A stretch of 64,000 nucleotides of DNA from an uncultured Collinsella sp. (GTDB lineage Bacteria > Actinomycetota > Coriobacteriia > Coriobacteriales > Coriobacteriaceae), in the NCBI GenBank assembly GCA_934654775.1, contig CAKUGR010000006.1, forward strand, positions 85,577 through 149,576, in the 5' to 3' direction. Shown one piece after another: positions 1 through 8,993 of this stretch. The notes under the pieces are model-generated. The model made no database searches. It had not been told where the DNA came from and saw only the letters and a list, made by a program, of their open reading frames with translations. The position numbers and the translations under genes are program-made. Every line of letters begins with the position of its first letter. Position 1 is the stretch's first letter.

Positions 1-126
1 CGAGGCGCGGCCGAACTCCTTGAGCGCCCACGTCTTTCCAACCTGACGCGCTCCTTTAAGGATGAGCGGCTTACGATACTCCGACGCCTTCCAAGCATTA
101 AGCTTGGCGATGATATCCCGCTGCAT
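1..126 (-). CDS. AAA-family ATPase (AAA_14/DUF4143 type), N-terminal fragment
   Basis: Only the first 42 codons lie in the window; the gene continues past the left edge. The peptide begins MQRDIIAKLNAWKASEYRKP and carries a Walker A motif, GARQVGKT, at about residues 25-32. This start and motif are typical of prokaryotic ATPases with an AAA_14 domain followed by DUF4143, whose role is mostly unknown. The ATG is preceded by GGGAGGTC on the coding strand, a good ribosome binding site. A nested palindrome at 144-218 sits just upstream and may control it. Family assignment is fairly secure, function is not. Confidence 0.75.
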   Translation of the reverse strand, partial: MQRDIIAKLNAWKASEYRKPLILKGARQVGKTWALKEFGRAS

Positions 127-143
127 GACCGACCTCCCGCAAA

Positions 144-218
144 AAACTTCCGTAAATGTGAGATTTCTCACATTTTACCCTGGGTAAAACGTGATATTTA
201 TCACATTTACGGAAGTTT
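144..218. promoter_or_regulatory. Nested palindrome upstream of the ATPase gene
   Basis: Two arms of about 37 nt (144-180 and 181-218) are imperfect inverted copies of each other. Each arm contains its own smaller dyad: AATGTGAGATTTCTCACATT at 155-174 and CGTGATATTTATCACA at 190-205. The arrangement looks like two operator sites placed symmetrically in front of the ATPase gene. No cognate regulator is visible in the window. Confidence 0.55.
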
Positions 219-255
219 TAGGGCAGTTTTGTTACATTTTCATCATATACAATGA

Positions 256-288
256 AGTGTGACAGAGGGACTGTCACTTTGTCACATT
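256..288. repeat. REP-like hairpin, family d
   Basis: Short inverted repeat around GTGACAGAGGGACTGTC, ending two bases before the stop codon region of the ABC transporter gene at 290. A second copy with the core TGTGACAAAGGGACTGTCCC is at 63295-63327, after the HPr-like gene. Confidence 0.6.
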
Positions 289-289
289 C

Positions 290-2047
290 TTACAGCTGCC
301 AGGTTGCTGCTTCCTTTTGCAGTGCGACCATGCGGGCGAATTCTCCGCCCGCTGCCTTGAGCTGTGCCGGAGTGCCCTGCTCGGCAACCACGCCGTCCTT
401 GAGCACGACGATCTTGTCGGCATTTTCAACCGTGCGCATGCGATGAGCGATCACGATGACCGTTTTGCCGGCGAGCAGGCGAGAAAGTGCCTGCTGCACC
501 ACGGTCTCGTTCTCTACATCCAAGCTCGCCGTTGCCTCGTCCAACAGCACGATCGGCGCATCCTTGAGCAACGCACGGGCGATGGAGATGCGCTGGCGCT
601 CGCCACCGGACAGCTTGGAGCCGTTCTCGCCGATCATGGTGTCATAGCCCTGCGGCATGCGGCTTACGAACTCGTCGCAGTTGGCGGCACGCGCGGCCGC
701 GAGGACTTCCTCGTCGGTGGCATCGCGACGGCCCAGGCGGATGTTGCCCATCACCGTGTCGTCGAAGAGCAGCACGTCTTGGAACACAATGGCGTAGTCG
801 CGCAGCAACACCTCGGGATCCACGCCTGCAACATCCACGCCACCCACGGTAACCTTGCCCGCGGTGGCATCCCAAAAGCGCGCGGCCAGTCGGCTCACCG
901 TAGACTTGCCAGAACCCGAAGGACCGACCAGTGCCGTGACCTCGCCTTCCTTAGCGGTAAAGCTCACATCGGTAAGAACTTTCTCGCCGGCGCGGCCGTC
1001 CTCGCCCGCACCATAACCAAATGCCACGTGATCGAACACCACGTCGTGGCCCGCAGGCTCAAACTTCTCGTCACCCTGCGCCACGGACTCCTCCATGATG
1101 GAACGCATGCGCTTGGCGGAGGACTCAGCGGCGAACAGCTCGGAGACGAGCATGAGGGCCTGGTCGAACGGCGCGTAGATGCGGCTCACCATGAGCAGGA
1201 AGGCGAACATCACCATGAAGTCGACCTGGCCGGCGGCGACCATCGCGGCGCCCGTTACCAGCGTGGAAGCGATCCCCAGACGCAAAATGACAAAGGCGGA
1301 GTTGACCAAAAGCCCGTTAACGAGTTCTCCCTTAGTGGTCTCGCGCTCCTCGGCATCAATCACGGCGTTGAGGCCCTCAAGATAATGCGTCTCCTGATTG
1401 GTCGCGCGAATCTCGCGCACGCAGTCGAGCGTCTCCTGAATCGCCTCGGTGACCTTGACCTTCTCGGCGCGCACGCGGTCGAACACCGGGGTCATGGGCC
1501 CGCGTGTCAGATACAGCACGGCAAAGGCCACGGGCACGCTCCAAAACGCCGCAATCGCCAGCTGCCAGCAAAAGAACAGCGACGCCACGAACACGATGGC
1601 GCTTGCGATGATGGCGCCCCAGAGTTCTCCCAGCACATGACTGTAGGCATGCTCCATAGTCTGAACGTCGCCCATGATGGTTTCGGTTAGATCGGCCAGA
1701 TCACGACGGCCGAAAAACGACAACGGCAGTTTGCGCAAGCGCTCGGCAATCCCCATGCGCTGCTTGCCGCACTCCTCGTAAAAGATGCAGTACGTGTAGT
1801 AGTACTGTTGCCAGTTAGAGGCAAAGAGCATCACGAAAAAGACCAGGAGGCCGCCCACAATTGGCAGGGCATCCGGCAGGTCGGCCCCATTGGCGAGATG
1901 CTCGACAAAGCCGGCCATGACCAGGAACAAAAAGCTCATGCCGGCCATGGTGATGAGATTGGTGAGTGTGGTCCAGAATATGCCGCGCTTTACGCCGGCG
2001 ATACCTTTGTCGGACAGGAAATACTTCTTTTGGAATGAGGCGAACAT
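290..2047 (-). CDS. ABC transporter, fused permease and ATPase (subunit 2 of a heterodimer)
   Basis: A 585-residue half-transporter with an N-terminal six-helix membrane domain (about 20-310) and a C-terminal ATPase domain. Walker A GPSGSGKST is at 375-383, signature LSGGE at 479-483, Walker B IVLLDE at 499-504 and the switch histidine in IAHR near 535. All catalytic residues are intact. Its start codon directly abuts the stop of the upstream partner (2048-3874), so the two are translated together and should form a heterodimer. A divergent AraC regulator follows. This layout resembles the YbtA/YbtP/YbtQ and Irt-type siderophore or metal systems, but the substrate cannot be read from sequence; drug or peptide export remains possible. 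Confidence 0.9.
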   Translation of the reverse strand: MFASFQKKYFLSDKGIAGVKRGIFWTTLTNLITMAGMSFLFLVMAGFVEHLANGADLPDALPIVGGLLVFFVMLFASNWQQYYYTYCIFYEECGKQRMGIAERLRKLPLSFFGRRDLADLTETIMGDVQTMEHAYSHVLGELWGAIIASAIVFVASLFFCWQLAIAAFWSVPVAFAVLYLTRGPMTPVFDRVRAEKVKVTEAIQETLDCVREIRATNQETHYLEGLNAVIDAEERETTKGELVNGLLVNSAFVILRLGIASTLVTGAAMVAAGQVDFMVMFAFLLMVSRIYAPFDQALMLVSELFAAESSAKRMRSIMEESVAQGDEKFEPAGHDVVFDHVAFGYGAGEDGRAGEKVLTDVSFTAKEGEVTALVGPSGSGKSTVSRLAARFWDATAGKVTVGGVDVAGVDPEVLLRDYAIVFQDVLLFDDTVMGNIRLGRRDATDEEVLAAARAANCDEFVSRMPQGYDTMIGENGSKLSGGERQRISIARALLKDAPIVLLDEATASLDVENETVVQQALSRLLAGKTVIVIAHRMRTVENADKIVVLKDGVVAEQGTPAQLKAAGGEFARMVALQKEAATWQL

Positions 2048-3874
2048 TTAAGCCTCGCCTCCCTTCGCGGCGGCAACATCTGCGGTCGCGGCAGTGATCT
2101 TCCAGCTCGCGGCCTGCTCATACTCGGCCCACATCTTGGCGTACAGGCCATGCCGACTCAGCAGCTCGGCATGGGTGCCCGACTCCCGCACGCCGCCCTG
2201 GTTGAGCACCACAATTTGGTCGGCGCCCACCACGGTCGAAAGTCGATGCGCGATCATAATGACGGTGCGGCCCGCCGCCAGCTTGCTAAAGGCGCGCTGG
2301 ATGAGCGCCTCGTTCTCGGGATCGGCAAACGCCGTGGCCTCGTCGAGCACCACGATGGGCGCGTCCTTGAGGATGGCACGGGCAAGCGCCACGCGCTGCA
2401 CCTCGCCGCCCGAAAGATATGCCCCGCCAGCACCGAGCATGGTATTGATACCCTGCGGGAGCTTGGCCACGATATCGTCGCACTGGGCCGCGGAGAGGGC
2501 CGCACGCACTTCGTCATCAGTGGCCGTAGGCTTGGAGGCACGCACGTTGTCGGCAAGCGTCTGGCGGAACAGCTGGTTGGTCTGGAACACAAAGGCAACC
2601 TGGTCCATGAGCTCGTGAGGATCCATGTCGCGGACGTCCACACCGCCTACGAGCACTCGACCCGAGGAAACATCCCAAAAACGAGGAATCAGGCTTGCGC
2701 AGGTTGACTTGCCGCCACCCGAGGGACCCACAAGCGCAAGGGTGCTACCAGCGGAAACGCTGAAACTGACATGGCTAACGGCAGGTGCCTCGGCACCCTC
2801 GTGCGTAAAGCTCACGTCATCAAAGCGTACATCACTGCCAACAGGATGCTTGGGATGAGCGGGCACGGGAAGCTGCTGGGACTCCATAATGCTGCGGATG
2901 CGGGCCAGCGAATCGGCGCTCATCTGAGATGCCTCGCTCACAAACATAAGCTTGGTCATAGCCGTCGGCACCACGGCCGAAAAGATCGCGTAAAAGGTGA
3001 AGTTGGTCAAAAAGTGCGGGAAGTCTGTCTCGCCCGGCGCCAGCAGCAGTGCCACAGGCAAAAAGAACGCCACGAGGCCGTTTAACGCCGTAAGGTTGAG
3101 CACCTGCGGGCCGCGGCAGAACGTACCCGAATAGTCTTGCGCCAGGCGCGCGTACTCGGCAATCGCATCGTGGAAAGCCTTAAAAGAGTAGACCGTCTGC
3201 TGGAATACCTTGACCACGGGAATGCCGCGCACGTATTCGGTGCCGGTCTTGTTCATCTTGACCAGCGCACCCATGTAGGCCTTCATGAACTCGGCGCCCT
3301 TGCCGCTCATCATGGTGGCCATGGCGCCAAACGAAATGACGACCGAGATGAGGCACGCAGCACCCAAACGCCAATCGAGAGCAAAAAGCAACACGAGCAG
3401 GCCCACGACCATGGCGGCGGCGCCCGCGGTATCGGGCAGCATGTGCGCGAGCAGCGTCTCGGTAGAGGCGGCACACCCGTCTACGATACGACGCAACTCG
3501 CCGGTGGCATGCGTGTCAAAGTAGCCAAGCGACAGCTTAAGCAGGTGCTCGCTCGTAGTCTTGCGAATATTGGACGCGCAGCGAAACGCGGACAGGTGCG
3601 TGCACATGAGTCCCACGAAATAGACCACGATGCTTGCCAGGGCAAAACCAACCGCCCACCAGCCATACATCGCGATGTTGCTGGCTTCGCTCCAGTTAGG
3701 TGCCACGGCGATCAAATCGCGCGCGACAAGCCAGATGCACACGTACGGGCCAAAGCTCAGCAGCTGCGAGAGCGCCGAAAGCACCATGCCCAAATACGTT
3801 AGGAATTTGCGGTTACCGGCATACGCGAGCAGCTCGCCGATACCGCCACCTTCCTTTTTTGATCCCTTTGCCAT
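2048..3874 (-). CDS. ABC transporter, fused permease and ATPase (subunit 1 of a heterodimer)
   Basis: The protein has 608 residues from the ATG at 3874, chosen because AGAAAGGA lies just upstream; a longer in-frame start at 3922 has no such site and would reach into the promoter. It has a membrane domain at about 25-310 and an ATPase domain with Walker A GPSGGGKST (383-391), LSGGE (487-491), Walker B VVLDE followed by ATAFADPEN, and a switch histidine at 543. The ATAFAD D-loop departs from the usual ATSALD/ATASLD; I associate this form with YbtP/YbtQ-like transporters, from memory only. It forms a two-gene operon with the gene at 290-2047, which begins at the base after its stop codon. Confidence 0.9.
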   Translation of the reverse strand: MAKGSKKEGGGIGELLAYAGNRKFLTYLGMVLSALSQLLSFGPYVCIWLVARDLIAVAPNWSEASNIAMYGWWAVGFALASIVVYFVGLMCTHLSAFRCASNIRKTTSEHLLKLSLGYFDTHATGELRRIVDGCAASTETLLAHMLPDTAGAAAMVVGLLVLLFALDWRLGAACLISVVISFGAMATMMSGKGAEFMKAYMGALVKMNKTGTEYVRGIPVVKVFQQTVYSFKAFHDAIAEYARLAQDYSGTFCRGPQVLNLTALNGLVAFFLPVALLLAPGETDFPHFLTNFTFYAIFSAVVPTAMTKLMFVSEASQMSADSLARIRSIMESQQLPVPAHPKHPVGSDVRFDDVSFTHEGAEAPAVSHVSFSVSAGSTLALVGPSGGGKSTCASLIPRFWDVSSGRVLVGGVDVRDMDPHELMDQVAFVFQTNQLFRQTLADNVRASKPTATDDEVRAALSAAQCDDIVAKLPQGINTMLGAGGAYLSGGEVQRVALARAILKDAPIVVLDEATAFADPENEALIQRAFSKLAAGRTVIMIAHRLSTVVGADQIVVLNQGGVRESGTHAELLSRHGLYAKMWAEYEQAASWKITAATADVAAAKGGEA

Positions 3875-3987
3875 GAGATTCCTTTCTAACGGCTTGAGAG
3901 TTAACCGTAATGAACTTATCATTGATTGTTAGCCATGGCTCACAATCAAGCCAGGCATGGACGTTTTCGCAAAGGAAGGGGACGCTT

Positions 3988-4992
3988 TTGCAAATGCGGC
4001 GGGCAGCGACCGACATAACCGAGCTCTACGCACCGCAGTTTGAGCAGTTTGGCTTGGAGCTTACCGGCAAGGGCGCCGTCTTTACCGGCGAGGTGGCAAA
4101 CGACCGGGCGCACGGCCGCGCATGGATCATGCCTCTCTCCCCTGCCTGCATTGTCCTGGAGCATTTCATTACCCCGACGCACGATATGTACCTGGCCGAA
4201 TACACACCCGAGCCGTACGCCTGCGTGAGCGAGGTCAGCGCGCCCACACTTACATGCATGCCCGAGGCTGGCATAACGCCTGCGAACCTTAAACCCCTGC
4301 ATGGACCGTGGCCAAACAATGCCGTTTGCAGCTTTATCCAGGATAACTGTGGCGAGGAGCTAAGCCCGCTGTTTGCAGGGCAGCTCTATCACTCGCGCTC
4401 GGTGCTCTTTTTGCCCGGGTATTTTGACGAGTTGGAACACCGCTACCCCACCGAGTTTGCGGGAATCTTTGATGCGTTTGCCGAACCGTGGCACGAAGAG
4501 GCGACGTCCGCCATTTGCCACACGCTGCGCCGGATTAACGAGGACCGCGCCCGCACCGTAGGCGGACACGTCTATATGCAGGGCATCGTGGGGACCATGG
4601 TCGCGGAGCTCGCCTGTTCGCGCGCGGCCCACAAGCAGGCGCGGCAGGCGGCAGACACGCGCGCCAGCGTGACCATTGCCGAGGAAGCGTCTGCCTTTGT
4701 TGAGCGCGCGCTCGACAAAGGCAGACATGTGGGTATCAACGAGGTGGCCGAGAGGCTCTACACAAGCCGTTCCAAACTGTGCGCCACCTTTAAGGCACAA
4801 ACCGGTGAATCCCTGGGCGCCTACATACGAAGGCGCCGCATGGAGCGGGCGCAGGACCTTTTGGCAGATAGCGCGCTCACGATAGCGCAGGTGGCAGAGC
4901 GTCTAGGCTACCCCCAACAAGCCGCCTTCGCCCAAGCCTTCAAGCAACACACCGGCACCACCCCCACCACCTGGCGCTCCCAACATATATAA
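3988..4992 (+). CDS. AraC-family transcriptional regulator
   Basis: About 334 residues. The last 100 hold the double helix-turn-helix of AraC proteins, with INEVAERLYTSRSKLCATFK and IAQVAERLGYPQQAAFAQAF as the two recognition units. The N-terminal part is a divergent sensing domain. Start choice is uncertain: TTG at 3988 has AGGAAGGGG six bases upstream, ATG 3994 is 12 bases from it, and ATG 3910 lacks a clear site and would leave only 35 bp of divergent promoter. The gene is transcribed away from the ABC pair, so it most likely controls it, as YbtA does for YbtP/Q. The ligand is unknown. Confidence 0.85.
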   Translation: MQMRRAATDITELYAPQFEQFGLELTGKGAVFTGEVANDRAHGRAWIMPLSPACIVLEHFITPTHDMYLAEYTPEPYACVSEVSAPTLTCMPEAGITPANLKPLHGPWPNNAVCSFIQDNCGEELSPLFAGQLYHSRSVLFLPGYFDELEHRYPTEFAGIFDAFAEPWHEEATSAICHTLRRINEDRARTVGGHVYMQGIVGTMVAELACSRAAHKQARQAADTRASVTIAEEASAFVERALDKGRHVGINEVAERLYTSRSKLCATFKAQTGESLGAYIRRRRMERAQDLLADSALTIAQVAERLGYPQQAAFAQAFKQHTGTTPTTWRSQHI

Positions 4993-4993
4993 A

Positions 4994-5022
4994 GAATGAG
5001 GGCGCCAACGGCGCCCTCATTC
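4994..5022. terminator. Hairpin after the AraC gene
   Basis: Perfect 13-bp stem (GAATGAGGGCGCC with its complement) and an AAC loop, starting two bases after the stop codon of the AraC gene. There is no long T-run, so it is a likely but not certain terminator. Confidence 0.6.
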
Positions 5023-5068
5023 ACCAAATTCAATTCAGCCCACCTGACCCGAACGACCGAGTCGTAAC

Positions 5069-5204
5069 GGAACCGAGGGACCGGGCGCAGGGCCTTGCCT
5101 CTCAATGAGTTCCGCACGAACAGGAGGCGCCAGTGGCGCCTCCGTCGTGAGTCAGGACTGTCCGAAATTGAGAGGCAAGGCCCTGCGCCCGGCCCCTCGG
5201 TTCC
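5069..5204. repeat. 38-bp inverted repeat enclosing a small hairpin
   Basis: Arms 5069-5106 and 5167-5204 are complementary over 38 bp with one mismatch. The 60-bp spacer holds a second perfect hairpin (GGAGGCGCC, 5123-5131 with 5135-5143). The element fills the space between the AraC and gatB stop codons and ends four bases from the gatB stop. It has no coding capacity. It may be a MITE-like element or a strong transcription barrier between converging genes. Confidence 0.7.
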
Positions 5205-5207
5205 CGC

Positions 5208-6884
5208 TTACGAGAGCGACGTTCTCAGCAACTCGTTGAAGAGCTTCGGGTTGCCCTTGCCGCGGCTTGCCTTCATGCACTGGCCCACCAAAAAGCCGAT
5301 GACCTTCTGGTTGCCGTCGCGGTACTGCTGCGCCTGCTCGGCACAGTTCGCCAACACCTCGTCCACGATCGGCTGCAGCGCGCCGGCATCGCTCACCTGA
5401 CGCATACCGCGCTCGTCGACGATCTTGTTGGGATCGTCGCCGGTCTGGGCCATGGCCTCAAAGACCTCGTGCGCCTGGTTGGAGCTGATGGCATCGGTCG
5501 CCAGCAGCTTGGCAAGGGCAGCCACCTGAGCCGGCGCGATGCCGGACTCGGCGAGCGACACGCCCGCGCCCTTAAGGTAAGCGATCATCTCGTTGACCAG
5601 CAGGTTCGCGACCGTCTGGGCCTCCTTGCCGGCCATACCGGCAGCGGCGGCCTCAAAGAAGTCGGCAAACTCCGGGTCGCCGGCAATCTGCTCGGCATCG
5701 GCCGTCTTAATGCCAAAGTCGGCCTCAAAACGGGCGCGCTTGGCATCGGGCAGCTCGGGAATCTCGCCACGGCAACGGTCGATAAACTCGTCGTCCAGGT
5801 CGAACGGCGCCAGGTCGGGATCGGGGAACAGACGATAGTCGTCTGCCGTTTCCTTCACACGCATGACCACGGTGCGCTTGCGGCTGGGCTCCCAGTGGCG
5901 GGTCTCCTGATAGATGATGCCGCCCTCCTCGAGCACCTCGGCCTGGCGGCAAATCTCATAGGCAAGGCCGTCATGCAGGCTCTTAAACGAGTTGAGGTTC
6001 TTGAGCTCGGTCTTGGTGCCCAGCTTGGTCTCGCCGCGGCGGCGCAGCGACACGTTGCCGTCGCAGCGCATGGAGCCCTTCTCCATGGAGCAGTCGGAAA
6101 TGCCCAGCGTCACAAAAATGCGACGGAGCTTTTCCATAAACAGGCGGGCCTCCTCGGGCGTACGCAAGTCGGGCTCGGTGACAAGCTCGATGAGCGGCGT
6201 GCCGCAGCGGTTGTAGTCGACGAGCGACTCGGCCGCGGCGGTAATGCGGCCCTCGGCGCCACCCACGTGGACCATCTTGGCGGCGTCCTCCTCCATGTGG
6301 ATGCGCAGAATGCGGATAGGCACCGTGTAGGAACCGTCCTCGCGGCGCTCAGGCATCTGCAGGTTGGACGCATCGTAGCTGGCCAGATGGCCGGCGCGCT
6401 GATTGCCTTCGCGCATGGTCGACGTCATGGACGTGGACAGGCCCTCGGCGTTGGCCGAGGCGCTCGCCAGGCTCTGGGCCTCGGCCTCGCCAAACGCGCA
6501 GTCGGGGCGCTCGGCGGCACCGCGACCGGTCACGTCCAGGTCCAGGTGGCCGTACATAGCAAAGGCGACCGGACCCTGCGTGGTCTGGAAGTTCTTGGCC
6601 ATATCGGGATAGAAGTAGTGCTTGCGGTAGAACATCGAGTGGCGCTGGATCTCGCAGTTGGTGGCGAGACCGGCCTTGACGATGCTCTCGATGGCGCGCT
6701 TGTTAGGCACCGGCAGGGCGCCGGGCAGGCCCAGGCACACCGGGCACACGTTGGCGTTGGGCTCGTCGTCGTGACTGAGCTTGCAGTTGCAGAACATCTT
6801 GGTATCGAGTGCGGTGAGCTCGGTATGGATCTCCAGGCCGATCACAGCCTCCCAATCCTGCAGGACCTCGGAAAGCTCCTTCAT
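5208..6884 (-). CDS. gatB: Aspartyl/glutamyl-tRNA amidotransferase subunit B
   Basis: At 558 residues this is somewhat longer than the usual 475-500. The N-terminal WEAVIGLEIHTELTALDTKM and the CNCK/CPVCLG cysteines are the GatB hallmark, followed by the kinase-like domain and a C-terminal tail domain that binds tRNA. GatB phosphorylates misacylated Glu-tRNA(Gln) or Asp-tRNA(Asn) in the cytoplasm, and GatA supplies ammonia from glutamine. The start codon overlaps the gatA stop as TAATG, so the subunits are translationally coupled in the order gatC-gatA-gatB. An extension near residues 150-190 (around ERPDCAFGEAEAQSLASASA) appears to account for part of the extra length. Confidence 0.97.
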   Translation of the reverse strand: MKELSEVLQDWEAVIGLEIHTELTALDTKMFCNCKLSHDDEPNANVCPVCLGLPGALPVPNKRAIESIVKAGLATNCEIQRHSMFYRKHYFYPDMAKNFQTTQGPVAFAMYGHLDLDVTGRGAAERPDCAFGEAEAQSLASASANAEGLSTSMTSTMREGNQRAGHLASYDASNLQMPERREDGSYTVPIRILRIHMEEDAAKMVHVGGAEGRITAAAESLVDYNRCGTPLIELVTEPDLRTPEEARLFMEKLRRIFVTLGISDCSMEKGSMRCDGNVSLRRRGETKLGTKTELKNLNSFKSLHDGLAYEICRQAEVLEEGGIIYQETRHWEPSRKRTVVMRVKETADDYRLFPDPDLAPFDLDDEFIDRCRGEIPELPDAKRARFEADFGIKTADAEQIAGDPEFADFFEAAAAGMAGKEAQTVANLLVNEMIAYLKGAGVSLAESGIAPAQVAALAKLLATDAISSNQAHEVFEAMAQTGDDPNKIVDERGMRQVSDAGALQPIVDEVLANCAEQAQQYRDGNQKVIGFLVGQCMKASRGKGNPKLFNELLRTSLS

Positions 6885-8398
6885 TACAGCTCGCCTCCCT
6901 TCCCGGCAAAATCGGGCGCGACGGAAAGCGCGGGCGCACCCGTGGCGGCATCGGCAAAGCCGCGCTCCAGGGCGCGGGCAAACGTGAGCAGCTGACGGTC
7001 CTTAAAGGCCGGACCAACCAGCTGGGCAGAAACGGGCAGATGAGTATCCTCGCCCAGGCCCAGCGGCACCGAGATACCTCCGTTGCCGCAAATGTTGAGC
7101 GAAATGGTGTACAGGTCGGAGAGGTACATCTGCGTGGGGTCGCTGATCTCGCCAAACTTAAAGGCCGTGCGCGGCGAGGCGGGCATGAGGATGGTGTCCA
7201 CCTTGGCATACGCGGCGTCGTAGTCCTGCGTGATGAGCGTGCGGGCCTTTTGCGCGGCGTAGTAGTACTTGTCGTACACGCCCGAGCTCAGCAGGTAGGC
7301 GCCGAGCATCTGACGGCGCTTGGCCTCGGCGCCAAAGCCGTGGGCGCGCGAAAGCGAGCTCTGGTCGGACAGGTTGGCGCAGCCCTCCTCCTGATAGCCG
7401 TAGCGAATGCCGTCGAAACGGGCCAGGTTGGAAAATGCCTCGGCCGGGCCGATGACGTAGTAGGCGGCGATGGCGGCGTCCAGGTGCGGCAGGTCGACCT
7501 CGACTAGCTCGGCACCCTGGTTCTGCAGCTCCTGGGCGGCGCGCTGAACAGCGGCCTTGACCTCGGGCGTCAAGCCCTCGGCCTCCATAAACGCGGGGAT
7601 GATGCCCACGCGCTTGCCCTCGATGCTGTCGTTGAGATGCTCGGTAAAGTCGACGGCACAGTCTTGGCTGGTGCAGTCATACGGATCGTGGCCCGCGCCG
7701 GTAAGCGCGTTCATGGCCAGCGCGACGTCCTCGACCGTGCGGCCAAAGGGGCCCACCTGGTCGAGCGACGAGCCAAAGGCAACCACGCCGTAACGGCTCA
7801 CGGCGCCATACGTGGGCTTAAAGCCCACCACGCCGCAAAGGCTCGCCGGCTGGCGAATGGAGCCGCCGGTGTCCGAGCCCAGCGAGAGCGCGACCTCGCC
7901 CGCGGCGACGGCTGCAGCGGAGCCGCCCGAGGAGCCGCCGGGCACGCGCTCGGTATCCCAAGGGTTGTTGGTGCGGTGGAACGCCGAGCTCTCGGTGGAG
8001 CTGCCAAAGGCAAACTCGTCCATGTTGGCCTTGCCCATGGGCAGGCAGCCGGCATCGAGCATGCGCTGGACGCAGGTGGCGGTGTAAACGCTCTGGTAGT
8101 CCGCAAGCATGCGGGAAGCGCAGGTGGTACGTGTGCCCACAAGGTTCATGTTGTCCTTGATGGCCAGCGGCACGCCCGCGAGCGGGGGCAGCGGCTTGCC
8201 TGCGGCACGGTCGGCATCCACGCGCGCGGCGGCCTCGAGCGCAAGCTCGGGCGCCACCTGCAGGAATGCCTGGACCCCGCCCTCGCGCGCCTCGATGGCG
8301 TCAAGGGAGGCCTGGGCCACCTCAGTAGCGGTAAAGTCGCCAGCGGCAACACCCGCGGCGATCTGGGCGGCGGTAAGGGAATCGAAGCTCTGCGCCAT
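6884..8398 (-). CDS. gatA: Aspartyl/glutamyl-tRNA amidotransferase subunit A
   Basis: A 504-residue amidase-signature enzyme that hydrolyses glutamine and passes ammonia to GatB. The catalytic Lys-Ser-Ser triad is visible as AIKDNM (Lys), the GGSSGGSAAAVAAG loop and GSDTGGSIRQPASLCG (nucleophile Ser). Length matches the family. It follows gatC with a one-base overlap and precedes gatB with a TAATG overlap. Its presence implies that this organism makes Gln-tRNA and/or Asn-tRNA by the indirect route. Confidence 0.97.
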   Translation of the reverse strand: MAQSFDSLTAAQIAAGVAAGDFTATEVAQASLDAIEAREGGVQAFLQVAPELALEAAARVDADRAAGKPLPPLAGVPLAIKDNMNLVGTRTTCASRMLADYQSVYTATCVQRMLDAGCLPMGKANMDEFAFGSSTESSAFHRTNNPWDTERVPGGSSGGSAAAVAAGEVALSLGSDTGGSIRQPASLCGVVGFKPTYGAVSRYGVVAFGSSLDQVGPFGRTVEDVALAMNALTGAGHDPYDCTSQDCAVDFTEHLNDSIEGKRVGIIPAFMEAEGLTPEVKAAVQRAAQELQNQGAELVEVDLPHLDAAIAAYYVIGPAEAFSNLARFDGIRYGYQEEGCANLSDQSSLSRAHGFGAEAKRRQMLGAYLLSSGVYDKYYYAAQKARTLITQDYDAAYAKVDTILMPASPRTAFKFGEISDPTQMYLSDLYTISLNICGNGGISVPLGLGEDTHLPVSAQLVGPAFKDRQLLTFARALERGFADAATGAPALSVAPDFAGKGGEL

Positions 8399-8709
8399 TA
8401 CTCGCTCTCCCCCTCTCCCAAAATGGACGGCACGCGGAAGTAACGCTCGCGCGCGCTGCCGGCATTTTCGAGCGCAACGTCGAGCGGCAGGTCGCGCTCG
8501 GGCTCACGCAGGTCGTCGCCCATCACGTTCGACAGGCTTCCGATGGGATGGAACGTGGGCTCCACGTCGGGCAAGTCATATTGCAAGACGGGCTCGAGCA
8601 TCTGGACGGCGTCGTTCATGTAGGACGTCATCTGGGCGAGCTCGTCATCGGTCAGTGCGATCTTTGCGTACTCGGCGATGCCGCGCACGTCTTTCTCGCT
8701 GAGTGCCAT
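8398..8709 (-). CDS. gatC: Aspartyl/glutamyl-tRNA amidotransferase subunit C
   Basis: 103 residues starting MALSEKDVRGIAEYAKIALT, the short helical belt protein that wraps GatA and GatB. The ATG at 8709 has GGAAGGGAG eight bases upstream and is preferred to an in-frame ATG 18 bases earlier. First gene of the gatCAB operon; its stop overlaps the gatA start by one base. Confidence 0.95.
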   Translation of the reverse strand: MALSEKDVRGIAEYAKIALTDDELAQMTSYMNDAVQMLEPVLQYDLPDVEPTFHPIGSLSNVMGDDLREPERDLPLDVALENAGSARERYFRVPSILGEGESE

Positions 8710-8872
8710 AGGCGCTCCCTTCCGCATAACAGTTAAACCGCTCTAGTATACAGGGCAACGCCGGCTTGGAGCAGGCGCTTTACCCAAATGCAGCGAAAAC
8801 GTAACGAGAGCAGCGGGACGGCAGGGCGTGGTTCGGCGGACCTGCGGCGAAAACCGTCCCACCCACAACGAA

Positions 8873-8935
8873 AACCATCACAACATTCGACGTTTTTCGG
8901 CAAAATCGCGATTTTCATCGAATGTTGTGATGGTT
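8873..8935. repeat. REP-like hairpin, family c
   Basis: Inverted repeat with perfect 18-bp arms, AACCATCACAACATTCGA at 8873-8890 and its complement at 8918-8935. Other copies are at 9970-10028 and 14101-14167. It lies between gatC and the HAD gene, next to a family a copy. Confidence 0.7.
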
Positions 8936-8947
8936 TGGAAGCCCCGG

Positions 8948-8980
8948 CCACCACAAAGGTGTCCGTCCCCTTTGCGGTGG
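8948..8980. repeat. REP-like hairpin, family a
   Basis: Imperfect palindrome of the type CCACCACAAAGGTG..CCTTTGTGGTGG (33 nt), 13 bases after the HAD gene's stop codon in that gene's direction of transcription. Other copies: 9910-9942, 11453-11480 and 24774-24806. Confidence 0.7.
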
Positions 8981-8993
8981 TTCTGCCCCAGCG

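Noticed and set aside
5095-5400. Small plus-strand frame starting in the inverted repeat
   Set aside because: It overlaps the 3' end of gatB antisense and begins inside a hairpin arm.
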